The translations under genes were made by a program, and so were the position numbers. From Enchytraeus crypticus (Eukaryota > Annelida > Clitellata > Enchytraeida > Enchytraeidae): a stretch of DNA of 64,000 nt. Below are positions 55,170 through 63,317 of this stretch, in pieces; positions within the stretch are counted from its first letter, which is position 1; every line of letters begins with the position of its first letter. Under the pieces are notes generated by a model. That model worked only from the letters and a program-made list of their open reading frames with translations, was not told the DNA's origin and did no database searches. The DNA is taken from the NCBI GenBank assembly GCA_905160935.1, contig CAJHZI010000231.1, positions 347,802 through 411,801 of the forward strand. Reading direction: 5' to 3'.

Positions 55170-56879
55170 AAATGAGGACCTACAATATTCTTACAATGGT
55201 TAAGAATCTATTTCTAGGATCAACTGCACAGAGCCCGTTTTTCTGGCCTACAACGTATGGCATATTATTGCGAAGTCCAATAATAAAAGTAATCGAAGTA
55301 AACAGATAGAATTAGAAAGTAAGGTTAATTTAACTAGTATAGCTAATTTTCATTTAAAAATAACTTAAACGTGTTATCCAAAATTCTAACACCTAATACA
55401 TTTTTCTGTTTTGAGATTATGAGGTCGTTGAATAACGGAAACTTTAGATCATAGGTCGCTAGAAATCTGCTAGTGCTCGCAAAGAGGAGACTAAAGCAGA
55501 AGCTGTAATTGTAAGACTATCATCCGAACTATAATTTCTTTACTCTAATCAATATAGAGAATAACGCTGTTGCAGATTTTGTCGAGTAGACTGATTCATT
55601 TATTTCCCCGTTAATTGATTTATATGAAGAATAGATTAACTGACTGATTGACGGATGGGACGCCTAATTTATTGATTCGCTTACTTATTGAGTGAATGAA
55701 ACTTGATGAATGAATGGATAGACTGAGCAATGAATGAGCAATGGATGAGCAATGGATGGTTTAATATCTCGATTGATTGCTATTTTATTATAGCTTACTT
55801 GATTGATGTGATGGATTCTATTGAGCACTCCACATCGCCGACCTTAACGTAGGCCTGAGATATGATGTTTGGAGACTTGGTGAGCACATTCGAGCTTTCA
55901 TCGGAAGAGTCAAGACCAAAGTTCTGACCAACAACTGTCAAGCGAGTTCCACCTTCGATTGGTCCGGCATATGGAGTAAACTACAACGTGATTAATACAA
56001 GTTTAATATACAATGCATAACTGCTTTGAGTACTTAGAACTCTCAGTACTTAGAACTTTTAGCATTCAGCACTTTTAGTACCAGTACTACACACAACTTT
56101 TAGTACTCACAACTTTTAGCATTCAGAACGTTTATTACTCACAACTTTTAATACTACCAACTATTAATCCTCAAATTTTAGTACTCACAACTTTTAATAC
56201 AACTAACTATTAATCCTCACAACTTTTAGTACTAACTACTTTGTTTTGTTCGCATAGTTACACACATGACACACACCGCATGTGCTACATTGTTTCCTTT
56301 CGTGGTTTCTATTTTTGCAGTTTTCGTTATTTCCTCCATTCCCTTCCATGGGTATTAGTAATCGTTGCCTTTTGTTGGCGCATCAATTGCAGCCGGCGCG
56401 GGTTTAAGAATAACCTTCCAACACCCTCGGGATTTTTTTTCAAAGCTGTCAACACTCGGTCTTCCATGGTGGTCGCCCACAAAGTACTAACCGGCGCAAT
56501 GGAGCTTAACTTACTTCAACTGACGTGCTGCTTAACCGAGTGCGCTAATCCCGCCCCCAATTTAATACTCACAGCTTTTACTACTCATAACTTTTAGGTT
56601 TTTAGCATTCAGAACTTTTAATACTCAGAACTTTTAATACTCAAAACTTTTAATGCTAAGAACTTTTAGTACTCAGAACGTTTAGTACTCAGCACTTATA
56701 GTGCACACCGAGTATATGACGGGAGAGCAGATGTCGCTGGACCAGGGGGACGACACGGGGCAGTGCTGCCTCGAGGAGCAGCGGTTGACGCACCAGCCAC
56801 ACCCCAGAGGATCTGAGGACTGGAGACAACTGGAGCAGCTCGTGTACAGAGAGCAGGATCGAACAGGTATCCTCGTGAT
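40290..56879 (-). CDS. MET-like: MET/RON-type receptor tyrosine kinase, PSI to C-terminus, 16 exons, 5' end outside window
   Basis: Exons in transcript order (all minus strand): 56879-56709, 55980-55799, 54470-54299, 53935-53799, 53297-52941, 52309-52210, 51295-50972, 50626-50471, 49621-49336, 48561-48409, 45158-45069, 44621-44413, 43615-43506, 43175-43013, 41641-41505, 40611-40290. Phases agree at all 15 junctions (3069 nt, 1022 residues counted from the first seen). Order: PSI domain (8-55), four IPT/TIG repeats (about 58-530), transmembrane helix (560-579), juxtamembrane, kinase (about 670-945), tail. Kinase landmarks are all present: GQGHFG, VAVK (K703), [16 protein letters not shown] (D809), DFG (D827), YY at 839-840, and [18 protein letters not shown] and SPTVKEL closely match vertebrate MET. 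The family relays an extracellular ligand signal into growth, motility and morphogenesis. The Sema domain that precedes PSI in MET was not found between 56880 and 64000. The receptor may extend beyond the window or lack Sema. Confidence 0.93.
40690..40990 (+). mobile_element. LINE-A 3' fragment in last intron of MET-like gene
   Basis: TTCTGGAGGGAGTTGGTACA through CCAGTAGGCAGTGCACTGCG, moderately diverged, antisense to the host gene. Confidence 0.88.
41505..41641 (-). CDS. MET-like: MET-like exon o: kinase C-lobe
   Basis: [20 protein letters not shown], then [10 protein letters not shown] and [20 protein letters not shown] and GRR...P-YCPDPLY match MET/RON. Donor GTAAGA at 41504. Confidence 0.94.
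42715..43012 (-). repeat. 26-bp minisatellite carrying copies of a 5' splice site
   Basis: About 11 units on the minus strand, starting at the donor of the activation-loop exon. Each unit has the form GTATGTATTC, TTGTGTATCC, AACGTC, so GTC|GTATGT (the true exon-intron junction) recurs every 26 bp. Later units drift (GCATGT, GTATGC, GTGTGC, GTACGT). Confidence 0.9.
43013..43175 (-). CDS. MET-like: MET-like exon n: activation loop
   Basis: [20 protein letters not shown] then [20 protein letters not shown] and [15 protein letters not shown]. The YY pair matches the autophosphorylated pair of MET. The donor GTATGT at 43012, with the preceding GACGTC, is duplicated many times in the downstream 26-bp array. 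Confidence 0.95.
43506..43615 (-). CDS. MET-like: MET-like exon m: catalytic loop
   Basis: [20 protein letters not shown] then [13 protein letters not shown]. The HRDLAARN loop is that of active tyrosine kinases. Acceptor CTGTTACAG, donor GTAAAA at 43505. Confidence 0.94.
44129..44394 (+). repeat. SINE family T3 with LINE-B-like (GAT)n tail
   Basis: GAATTGACCAACCGGTGACT, GGTTGGTGAGCGCCTAGGCT, TTTCGTATCCCGACCCTTGT, then GGATGATGATGA. Same architecture as the 24.6-kb copy, in an intron of the MET-like gene. Confidence 0.8.
44413..44621 (-). CDS. MET-like: MET-like exon l: alpha-C helix and hinge
   Basis: Begins [20 protein letters not shown], a glycine-rich insert before the alpha-C helix that is not present in vertebrate MET. 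Then [19 protein letters not shown] and [20 protein letters not shown], almost the MET consensus. Acceptor TTGAAACAG, donor GTTAGT at 44412, phase 0 out. Confidence 0.92.
45069..45158 (-). CDS. MET-like: MET-like exon k: P-loop and catalytic lysine
   Basis: [20 protein letters not shown] then AVKTLKGLQ, 90 bp. VAVK contains the ATP-anchoring lysine. The acceptor TGTCAG and the first 12 exon bases are repeated in the neighbouring 41-bp minisatellite. Donor GTTATG at 45068. Confidence 0.92.
45159..45297 (-). repeat. 41-bp minisatellite carrying copies of a 3' splice site (part 1)
   Basis: On the minus strand the units contain TGTGTCAG, GTCACTTTGGTT and then an A/T-rich filler with TTTGTGTCTG. 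The first two blocks reproduce the acceptor and first 12 bases of the P-loop exon at 45158. About three extra copies lie here; the array is then interrupted by LINE-B. Confidence 0.88.
45298..46579 (-). mobile_element. LINE-B copy: 5'-truncated non-LTR retrotransposon with (GAT)n tail
   Basis: Minus-strand frames give pieces of reverse transcriptase: [68 protein letters not shown], then the C-terminal [20 protein letters not shown] and [15 protein letters not shown]. The frame is broken several times, so it is inactive. The 3' end is a (GAT)n run at 45298-45316. The flanks 45286-45297 and 46580-46591 both read CACACAGACACA, consistent with a 12-bp target duplication, although that motif also belongs to the host minisatellite. 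The RT and tail resemble the RTE group; I cannot fix the clade without a tree. Confidence 0.85.
46580..46735 (-). repeat. 41-bp minisatellite (part 2, beyond LINE-B insertion)
   Basis: The same 41-bp unit resumes after the LINE-B copy, with three to four more diverged units. One (near 46695-46715) keeps the CAG|GTCACTTTGG block. Confidence 0.85.
46976..47908 (+). mobile_element. LINE-A copy: RT C-terminal half in one open frame, (AG)n tail, 12-bp target duplication
   Basis: An open frame through 47885 encodes [55 protein letters not shown], then [19 protein letters not shown] and [16 protein letters not shown]. These are RT palm and thumb plus the usual C-terminal region of endonuclease-type LINEs. 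The FADD box appears as FADDQ. The DNA then reads CCTGCCAGTAGGCAGTGCAC and ends in AG repeats. ACATCATGTATT occurs at 46964-46975 and again at 47909-47920, a clean target-site duplication. The copy is 5'-truncated but its frame is intact, so it is young. It lies antisense in the intron of the MET-like gene. Confidence 0.92.
48409..48561 (-). CDS. MET-like: MET-like exon j: juxtamembrane to start of P-loop
   Basis: [20 protein letters not shown] is a polar juxtamembrane stretch. [20 protein letters not shown] then leads into GQG. The exon breaks inside the glycine-rich loop (G|GHFG), the same place as the join to the next exon. Donor GTATGC at 48408. Confidence 0.9.
49118..49315 (-). repeat. 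tRNA-derived SINE, family T2
   Basis: Reverse complement of the 12.75-kb copy: CTGGGATTCGAACCC on + and ATTTTACTCTCAGATTAGCG. It lies in an intron of the MET-like gene, in the same sense as the gene. Confidence 0.8.
49336..49621 (-). CDS. MET-like: MET-like exon i: transmembrane helix and juxtamembrane
   Basis: Extracellular stem [19 protein letters not shown], then the helix [18 protein letters not shown], then basic stop-transfer residues ([11 protein letters not shown]). The juxtamembrane holds [16 protein letters not shown], which aligns in position with the conserved RYDARVHTPHLDRL region of MET. Its YVHV happens to be identical to the first docking motif of the vertebrate MET tail. Donor GTTTGT at 49335. 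Confidence 0.9.
50403..50444 (+). mobile_element. Ultra-short LINE-A tail insertion (about 42 bp) with target duplication
   Basis: Only the last 25 bases of LINE-A plus an AG run are present. AGACTAGCTTC occurs directly before (50392-50402) and directly after (50445-50455). The insertion sits 14 bp downstream of a 5' splice site of the MET-like gene. Confidence 0.85.
50471..50626 (-). CDS. MET-like: MET-like exon h: IPT 4 end
   Basis: Starts [20 protein letters not shown], then ECRVTQL and SLLCQPSK, as in the fourth IPT of MET. Phase 0 at both ends. The donor at 50470 is only 14 bp from a LINE-A tail insertion with its own target duplication. Confidence 0.88.
50972..51295 (-). CDS. MET-like: MET-like exon g: IPT 3 end and IPT 4 start
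   Basis: [20 protein letters not shown] closes IPT3, and [14 protein letters not shown] opens IPT4. Between them is a Ser/Gly-rich loop ([14 protein letters not shown]). Phase 0 at both ends; donor GTATGA at 50971. Confidence 0.88.
51480..51670. repeat. Degenerate TATGCTA-type tandem repeat
   Basis: Variants of TATGCTATGATATA and ACGCTATACAATGC in an intron of the MET-like gene. Confidence 0.6.
52210..52309 (-). CDS. MET-like: MET-like exon f: IPT 3 core
   Basis: [20 protein letters not shown] and [11 protein letters not shown]. The GG...KGSNL motif is the IPT signature. Acceptor CTTTTATAG, donor GTAACA at 52209. Confidence 0.87.
52941..53297 (-). CDS. MET-like: MET-like exon e: IPT 2 end and IPT 3 start
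   Basis: Begins [18 protein letters not shown] (first residue split across the junction), closing IPT2. It carries a polar Lys/Glu-rich loop near the middle ([14 protein letters not shown]), then [13 protein letters not shown] and [15 protein letters not shown], which opens IPT3. The 118-codon exon is longer than its counterparts because of that hydrophilic insert. Donor GTAATC at 52940. Confidence 0.85.
53361..53500 (+). repeat. tRNA-derived SINE, family T1
   Basis: TGGCTGGAGCCAATAGCGAT and GGGTTCAAATCCTGGCTCGC on +, in an intron of the MET-like gene, antisense to it. Confidence 0.82.
53799..53935 (-). CDS. MET-like: MET-like exon d: IPT repeat 2
   Basis: [20 protein letters not shown] then [10 protein letters not shown], the strand pattern of a second IPT domain. 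Acceptor TTGCTTTAG, donor GTAAAA at 53798, phase 0 in and 2 out. Confidence 0.88.
54299..54470 (-). CDS. MET-like: MET-like exon c: end of IPT 1
   Basis: Starts with one base completing Asn, then [19 protein letters not shown]. Ends GSIGYMYK with donor GTTTAA at 54298. The LTC motif closes the first IPT fold. A diverged LINE-A 3' end lies immediately upstream, in the intron from about 54480. Confidence 0.85.
54480..54720 (+). mobile_element. LINE-A related 3' fragment, old
   Basis: Blocks such as AGAGTTATATGCCATGGCCC and GCCATTAGGCAGTACAGTGA align to the LINE-A end but are well diverged. The AG tail is gone. Confidence 0.7.
55106..55155. repeat. (TA)n microsatellite
   Basis: Pure TA run in an intron of the MET-like gene. 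Confidence 0.95.
55799..55980 (-). CDS. MET-like: MET-like exon b: IPT repeat 1
   Basis: Encodes [20 protein letters not shown] and ends CSIESITSI. The PxxGPxxGGTxLTxxGxNFG signature is that of the first IPT/TIG domain of plexins and MET. Acceptor TTGTAG, donor GTAAGC at 55798; phase 0 in, two bases out. Confidence 0.9.
56035..56237. repeat. 17-18 bp minisatellite, left part
   Basis: Repeats of ACTTTTAGTACTCACA and variants (ACTTTTAGCATTCAGA), in the intron after the PSI exon. Confidence 0.85.
56238..56562 (-). repeat. GC-richer insert (possible SINE) splitting a minisatellite
   Basis: About 325 bp of distinct sequence interrupts the ACTTTTAGTACTC array. On the minus strand it starts GGGGGCGGGATTAGCGCACT and CGGTTAAGCAGC, an A-box-like start. 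No B box was seen. There is a poly-T tract inside (56430-56438). Confidence 0.45.
56563..56700. repeat. 17-18 bp minisatellite, right part
   Basis: The same units resume (AGAACTTTTAATACTC) and run to within 8 bp of the PSI exon donor. Confidence 0.85.
56709..56879 (-). CDS. MET-like: MET-like exon a: PSI domain
   Basis: Acceptor ATTTCACACAG, then [18 protein letters not shown] and [12 protein letters not shown]. The eight-plus cysteine pattern and the CGWC core define a PSI (plexin-semaphorin-integrin) domain. The phase is 0 at both ends (57 codons). The donor GTGTGC at 56708 is weak but joins VIYS directly to [12 protein letters not shown] of IPT1. The residues before the first Cys look like the end of a Sema or linker region. 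Confidence 0.85.
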
Positions 56880-57336
56880 CTGTGTGAAATAGCAGTCAGG
56901 CAACAGCTGTATTGCAATAGTTATTAAATCAATAGAGCCGATTTTTAAAGGTTGCTTCTGTACGACGAATAACCATATGGTATTGAAACAGTTTATAAGA
57001 TATAACAAATCCAAATTAACAAATAGGACATCATTATTATCATCTTCTGTTTCCCTTGAATTCAGTTTAGCTAAAGTAGGGAACAAATATAACAAGTAAA
57101 AAATTAAACTAAAAGTAAAAACAATCAAATAGTCTATACAACAAACAGCATATAATGGCGCTTTTGAACCCTATCCACAATAGTGTATAATCTTATCTTA
57201 GACCACACAAAGATTCACGGAGGTCCATTAGAGGATATTTAGCTAAGTGACGGCCGGTGATGTGTTTATCGCTGTAGCTAAAGCTTTAGGTCTGCGATTG
57301 ATTGAGTTGACTACCTTTTTAGTCCATTATTTCTTC

Positions 57337-57412
57337 CGATGGATTACCCTTGGATGGTTAATCCTTGGATGGATTATCCTCGGATGGATTATCCTTGGAT
57401 GGATTATCGCTC
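57337..57412. repeat. 15-bp minisatellite
   Basis: GGATGGATTATCCTT repeated about five times. The open frame (WIILGWIIL) is a repeat artefact. Confidence 0.88.
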
Positions 57413-57474
57413 GATTTCTACGTACTGTTTATTGCAATATTAAATTCGCATAGCATAATAATACTAACACTCGT

Positions 57475-57655
57475 TATGGTGAAATGAGTAACTAAGTGGA
57501 TAAACTATAAAACCGTTAGATAATTTAGACTATTATCCGTGTAAGCAGTCCTGTAATGCCAGAGATTTTACTATCAGATCAGCGCGGCCGGGAATCGAAT
57601 CCACGAGAATTCAATTCATCTCAGGTTCTCTCCTTAAAACTCCATGACGTTTTCT
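57475..57655 (-). repeat. tRNA-derived SINE, family T2, diverged
   Basis: GATTTTACTATCAGATCAGC and GGCCGGGAATCGAATCCACG on + match the other two copies. Confidence 0.75.
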
Positions 57656-58957
57656 GACACCTCTATTAACTGCGCAATAGAGACATTCTATAATGTCAGA
57701 ATGTCGCTATTGAAACATACTAGAATAGCGCAAAGGAATGAAAGCAAATAGAGCGTAGCAGGAGCGTAAGAAGATTTTCTCGATATATCTCAATTACAAT
57801 AAGTATCTTCCACTGCACCAGGTCCTATTCTATGCTTTGAAGTGTTCTTACTCTGTTTATCTAACAACATAACCAGTAACACTCCAATTTGCGTTTAGAA
57901 CTCTGAGCCATTTTGTTTATTTCTTGACTTGTACGGAAAGTGCGCGCTAAAGTGAAGTTTTTCACGCTGTACTACGAGCGGCGAATGCAATAAAACACTA
58001 CAAGTGATGAAAACTGAACAATAACATCCGCCTTAGGGCGTGAAAGACGTCTGAAAGTTCGTCAGTTACTTACAAAAGTTCGATCAGCTCGTTAAGTCAA
58101 CAATTATCAAGTCTACGAAGGAATCAAACTGTAGCCGAGCCAGTGTAGAATAGACAAACCGTTCACTGATTGTGTAGTAGAAGCGATTAAAATATTAGCT
58201 GAGGAAGGATACGCGAACCATCCGAAAATTTATGCATTTCCAATCTAAAAGGTTCGCTAATAAAGCTTTGGACAAGACATTTGAAAGAACACTTGATAAA
58301 GATAGACAGAGAAAGAGAGCGAGAGCGAGAGAGAGCGAGAGCGAGAAGAGCCGTACACGGTTAAGCAGAAAATAAAGCCCGATAAATCTGCAGTAATATA
58401 CTTGTATAGTAGAATACTAACATTTTCTGTAAAGATAATTACACTGGTATATCGGCAAGCTAAGTAACACTGTTGTTCGTATTATTAATTAAGAAATTTA
58501 TTTATTTATTTATTAAGTAGAGCACAATATGTCTAACGCGTTCACATTAAACTTCATTTTCCAGTTTTGATCGGTCAATTCGCATCCGCTGAAGAAAAGT
58601 TCTGAATTTGGCCCCTTAAAATCAATCGAAGATTGATAAAACTATTAATTACAAGACTCGATACAGCGATGAGAGACATTAGCAGTTTTAGTTAGTAGAA
58701 AATTCAGCTTGAAGCATGATTATATTGGCAAAGGATTCTAAAATACGTGTACTTTCAATTCAACCTGCCTACGAATGTCTACGTTCTATTTGTTTAGTGA
58801 CCGTGTGAAATCACGTGACCGCGGTTCCTATCTGACCTTGGGTCAAAAGGCAGATCAAAGGTCAACCATTATCACAACCTTTCCTCAATCAGTTTGACTG
58901 CCAATCCCTCGTTCTGGTTCATGCTCTGAGTTGATATATCAACATCAGCAACAGTAC

Positions 58958-59040
58958 AATTAGAGTGCTACTGTTGTCCATGACTACATCGAGCACTGTG
59001 GAACTAAATCTAAACTGATGAGCGGATTGAGGGATCTATA
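58958..59040 (+). repeat. Unclassified dispersed repeat R1, copy 3
   Basis: ACAATTAGAGTGCTACTGTT and CATGACTACATCGAGCACTG, all in + orientation like the other copies. Confidence 0.7.
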
Positions 59041-59171
59041 AACGGTGCGAGCCAAAATCCGGGTAATCAGCCTATATCTGTCTGTTACTATTACAATCTA
59101 CTTATATAGCTGGTTTAACGTCTGTTTTAAAATAACAAGGATAATCTAAGAGACAGTACGCCGGGATTCAC

Positions 59172-59319
59172 TTAAAGCTAAAAACGCTGGTAAAGCTAAT
59201 GTTAACGTCAGTTTCCTCACTCGAAACTGATCTCAGTGACGGGCGAGCCCAGGATTTGAACCCCACTCATACTGATCCGCGGTCGAATATCTTACCGACA
59301 TCGCCACTATCTCCAGTCA
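59172..59319 (-). repeat. tRNA-derived SINE, family T1
   Basis: CCCAGGATTTGAACCCCACT and GGTCGAATATCTTACCGACA on + match the family. The A-box end is slightly mutated (CTATCTCCAG). Confidence 0.8.
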
Positions 59320-60342
59320 ACGTTACCAGCCAACTTAAGTTTCTTATTACTTATCGAACAAGTGTGATAGCAAACATATTCTAAAAAGGCACAATAAAAG
59401 TGAGGCTAGGCCCTACTTAATATACTCTAGAGAGTGTTATAATAAGTATCCAAATGCCTGCCATCATACAGCCATCGGTTGATGTTAAGGTATACGGACG
59501 CCAGTTCTTCAATTATCTATTTAATATTATCTATTTATTGTAACACTTGGTAGACTTATTTCCGGTATTAAATTTACCTTTAAGAAAAATATAGAATGAA
59601 ATTTGATCAATTCATCCTCACTTAGGCTAATAAATTTTAATATCGATCAATTATATACTTTTTCAAGCATTAGGATAGTGGGTAATTTCTGTTGCATCGA
59701 TTGCTATTAGGCATACTATAAATAAAGAGTTTCCTAAAGTTTCTAAAATAGCAAGTAAACGGTAAATTTAATCTTGACGTTAACAAGGCGTGAAATTTGT
59801 TATTAAGCTCTGCATCGACCCGCATATATCTATCAATTAAGATTAGCACTATATGCTTCGCTTTTTAATGTCATTTACACCAATGAAACCATTCGTGATT
59901 TAAATCACTTACACGTTTAGATAAATTAAGTCTCAAATATAGAGTAGTGGTGAACGAGGTTAGCTCGCTATTCGGAGGAACGAGGTTCAAGAATTGTCGG
60001 AAACTGAATTTTTTTTTAAATTAGCGAAAGTTCCGTTACATAACACTAAACTATTACGAACGACTACGGGAAACAAGTCCTTAAAGAATCTTAAAGAACG
60101 TATTGAGAATGTGGGAAAACGTGGAATGCTAAAACCGTGAGAGTTTGATAAAGTTTAGTACTTCTAAAATTGATAACATTCGGAAAAGATGTATGAGTCC
60201 AGTTGAAGAGAAGTGAGCAATAAGCTGACGTTTAGGACTTAGGTGCAAATCTGCAAACCTTTTAAAAGCATCTATTTAACATTTTACAGTCACGTAACTG
60301 AAGTTTCCTTAGCGAATTTATTACTTTAAAGCTTAGTTACTA

Positions 60343-60565
60343 TTATGAGTGTCTTATATACAGCTGTATATAGTAGTATATACAGTATATAGTAGTGTAT
60401 ACAGTGTATATAGCATATAGTAGTATATGCAGAAGAATAAACAGAACTGTATATACTGTATTGTGTCTACTGTATAGTGTATACGGTGTAGTATATACAG
60501 TACTGTATATACTGCATACAGTACTGTATATGCAGTGGACATATACGCAATAGTATATACAGTAT
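60343..60565. repeat. GTATATACAGTA-rich degenerate repeat
   Basis: Many copies of TATATACAGTA and TATACTGTAT in both orientations. Confidence 0.75.
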
Positions 60566-60569
60566 AAAG

Positions 60570-60701
60570 CTGTTAAAGCCGATGCTAACATCAGTTTCAA
60601 CTCTCGAAGACGACAGCAGTGACAGGCGAGCCTAGGATTTGTACACACACCTACTGATCCCCTTTCGGATATTCTACCGACATCGCCACTGGCTCCAGCC
60701 A
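60570..60701 (-). repeat. tRNA-derived SINE, family T1, diverged
   Basis: ACCGACATCGCCACTGGCTC on + is intact. The B box is degraded (GCCTAGGATTTGTACACAC). Confidence 0.75.
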
Positions 60702-60797
60702 TTATACATATATACAATACACATATAGATATGCATATATATATATATACATATATAAATATATAGACTGTATTATATACATGTATATATACATATC

Positions 60798-60799
<2 letters not shown>

Positions 60800-60860
<61 letters not shown>
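60800..60860. repeat. (TA)n microsatellite
   Basis: Pure TA run next to the T1 SINE. Similar runs flank mariner copy 2 at 62290-62373. Confidence 0.95.
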
Positions 60861-60862
<2 letters not shown>

Positions 60863-61456
60863 CACATCAAATAGGTCTGGCGTATTTTCATACGCACATA
60901 ACAGAACGCATATGTTTACAGAATTGGCAAGGTTTCATGTGGTCGTTCTCGGGTTACAAGTGGGATCCACACTGAGAAGAGAAACCTCAACCGCTGAGTC
61001 ACCTCAGGACTTCATTGCCACATCGGGTGCTTAGTGTTTGAAAATCAACTTCTACAGGAAAATAACTATTCTGCAGACGACCAAAAATCCGCTTGTATAG
61101 GTCCCGTCATAAACGTTGCAAGTTAGAATAAAAATAATCAACAGGAAAGTTTAGCGTCTGTTTCTGGATAACAAGGGCGCAGTCAGAGACGGTGCTGTTA
61201 AGTCAAACGAAACAAAATTACTGATTAGCCATATGTATCAAGCACGATCTACATGCTATAGGCCTAGTTATTATTTCTTATCATCAGCATTTGGCATATT
61301 TAGAAACCAAACCACTTTACACTTCTCAGCGGCAAATCTGTTAAAAGCCTTTTCAGGAAAAGTGCAGCATAACGACCGAACGGAGAGAACATTTATTTAG
61401 AAGCAAGTGCAAAATAGGGGTATGGAATCAATTTCAGGATCAACTAAGACTCTAAA

Positions 61457-61905
61457 TCATCATCATCATCATCTTCCATTAATCCCAGTTGAACCAGTAT
61501 CGGGATACGACTAGACTTTCTCCAGTCCTCTCTGTCCCACACCATATCATCAGTCAATCCCCTATTTTTCATATCTTTCTTAATTACCGCATTCCACGTT
61601 AGTTGTGGTCTACCTCTCTCTAGCTACCTCTATCCATCCCTTCCCTCCAAACTCTCTTTACTACATCTTTATCTGCCTTTCTCACAATATGCCCATACCA
61701 TCTCAATCTCAGCTGAGTCCCTCAACATTCAAATTCATCTTCACTTATTCATTTTCCATTCTGTCCTTCTTAATTATTCCACATATTAGACTTAACATTC
61801 TCACTTCTGCCACATTCAAACTCTATAAATGTTCCTTTTTAGTGCCTAACATTCCGAACCATACATCATTACTGGCCTGACCACAGAACTACAAAATTTG
61901 CCTTT
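61457..61905 (-). mobile_element. LINE-B 3' fragment with (GAT)n tail
   Basis: The minus strand ends in (GAT)n at 61457. It encodes the extreme C-terminus (QLTWNAVIKKDMKNRGLTDD, MVWDREDWRKSSRIPIL) that the 45-kb copy lacks. The upstream part matches the 45-kb copy (CCACAGAACTACAAAATTTG on +). 5'-truncated and frameshifted. Confidence 0.85.
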
Positions 61906-62283
61906 ATTAGCATAAAATTCTTGGCTACTAAATTTACAAGGTGTATTTTAAAGTTTAATTTATCGACAGCTGGTCTAAAGGTTATCTAACATTTTACACC
62001 AAACCAGGTAGATAACAAGAAGTCAAGGTCTATAACCTCCACTAACTGTAGCATAACTATACCATCATTATTTTTCATGAAAATCTAAGATTACAATTAA
62101 TATACAATTATATATATATAGTAATCTTCAATTAGAATATAATTAATCTATAATTAAAATTAATCTATAATTAAAATTAATCTATAATTAAAATTACTTC
62201 TCTCCAAATAAAACATAGCTTGAACAGGCAGACATAAACATACTGAAATGCAAACATCTAAAATACAAAGATATAGAATTAGA

Positions 62284-62373
<90 letters not shown>

Positions 62374-62375
<2 letters not shown>

Positions 62376-63317
62376 AGGTGAGTAATAAAAGTGATAACAC
62401 CTGCTAAAAGTTTGAATATCTCAGGCTATCGTTAATATTTGCAAATCAAACTTTTACTAATTACTAAAGGACTAATTTTTGATGAGGTAGCCAATTTTCA
62501 TCCATTTTAGTACTTAGATCGGCCAGTTATGAAAGTTTCAGCAGAGCAACCCCCAATTTCTTTACCTAAAAATGGCGTTTGCTACAACGGTAAGGACAAA
62601 TTGTCCTTCATTGGCGTAAAGGAAAAGTTGAACGCTCAGTATTACGTCAATACTTTACTTATCAAGCTGTCTGATGATTGCAATGCTCTTCTACCAAATG
62701 GTTTCATCTTTCAGCAAGATGGTGCTCCGGCTCATGCATCTCGTCATGCACAGGAATGGATCAGCGAGAGAAATCCGCATTTCATCAAGAAGAGTGAATG
62801 GCCTCCAAACTATCCCGTTCAAAATCCTCTGGATTACCAAGTCTGGGAACTATTCTGCATCTCTATCAGAAACACCAGTCAAAGCCTAAAAGCAAGAGAG
62901 AACTGCAGGAAGTACAACAATCAATTTGGGAGATACTGCCCCAAGCTGGAATCAACAAGGCTGTCCTAGCGTTCGGAAAGCTACTGCAGTCCTGCTTAGC
63001 AGCTGGAGGAAAGCATATCGAATAGTCAGTAATGCTAGCAGATACATCTGGTTCTTTCTGAACCAACACAACGACCCTTTTCAGGGTCAAAAAATGAAAT
63101 TAAGTATAATTTTTATTTACAGTACATTCAAAAAAGGGGGGCTGCTCTGCTGAAACTTTCATAACTGGCCAATCTATATATTAAAATGGATGAAAATTGG
63201 CTACCTCATCAGAAATTGGTCCTTTAATAATTGGAAAAAGTTTGCTTTGAAAATATCAACAATAGCCGGAGATACTCACATTTTTTGCAGGTGCTATCAC
63301 TTTTTTTACTCACCCTG
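62374..63317 (+). mobile_element. Tc1/mariner deletion derivative, copy 2, in (TA)n
   Basis: Same family and same internal deletion as the 37.6-kb copy, with about 185-bp inverted ends. 62529-62969 encodes NALLPNGFIFQQDGAPAHAS, ISERNPHFIKKSEWPPN and NPLDYQVW. The remainder (SIWEILPQAGINKAVLAFGK, AAGGKHIE) is in another frame, so it is inactive. It has TA flanks within (TA)n arrays. Confidence 0.9.

Larger units (their letters stand above)
57656..61456. other. Region upstream of PSI exon, no Sema exon seen
   Basis: Probably intron of the MET-like gene. Holds R1, two T1 SINEs, a SINE-head relic near 58138-58200, TA repeats and AT-rich sequence. No minus-strand frame here resembles a Sema domain. 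Confidence 0.5.

Noticed and set aside
59948-60017. tRNA-like sequence TTAGCTCGCTATTCGG ... GAGGTTCAAG with a poly-T after it
   Set aside because: The B box is imperfect (GGTTCAAGAAT) and no acceptor stem pairs. Probably an old SINE head or chance.
60343-60897. 184-codon minus-strand frame rich in Ile and Tyr
   Set aside because: It crosses a TA microsatellite, a T1 SINE and a TATACAGTA repeat, three unrelated repeats, so it is not a gene.
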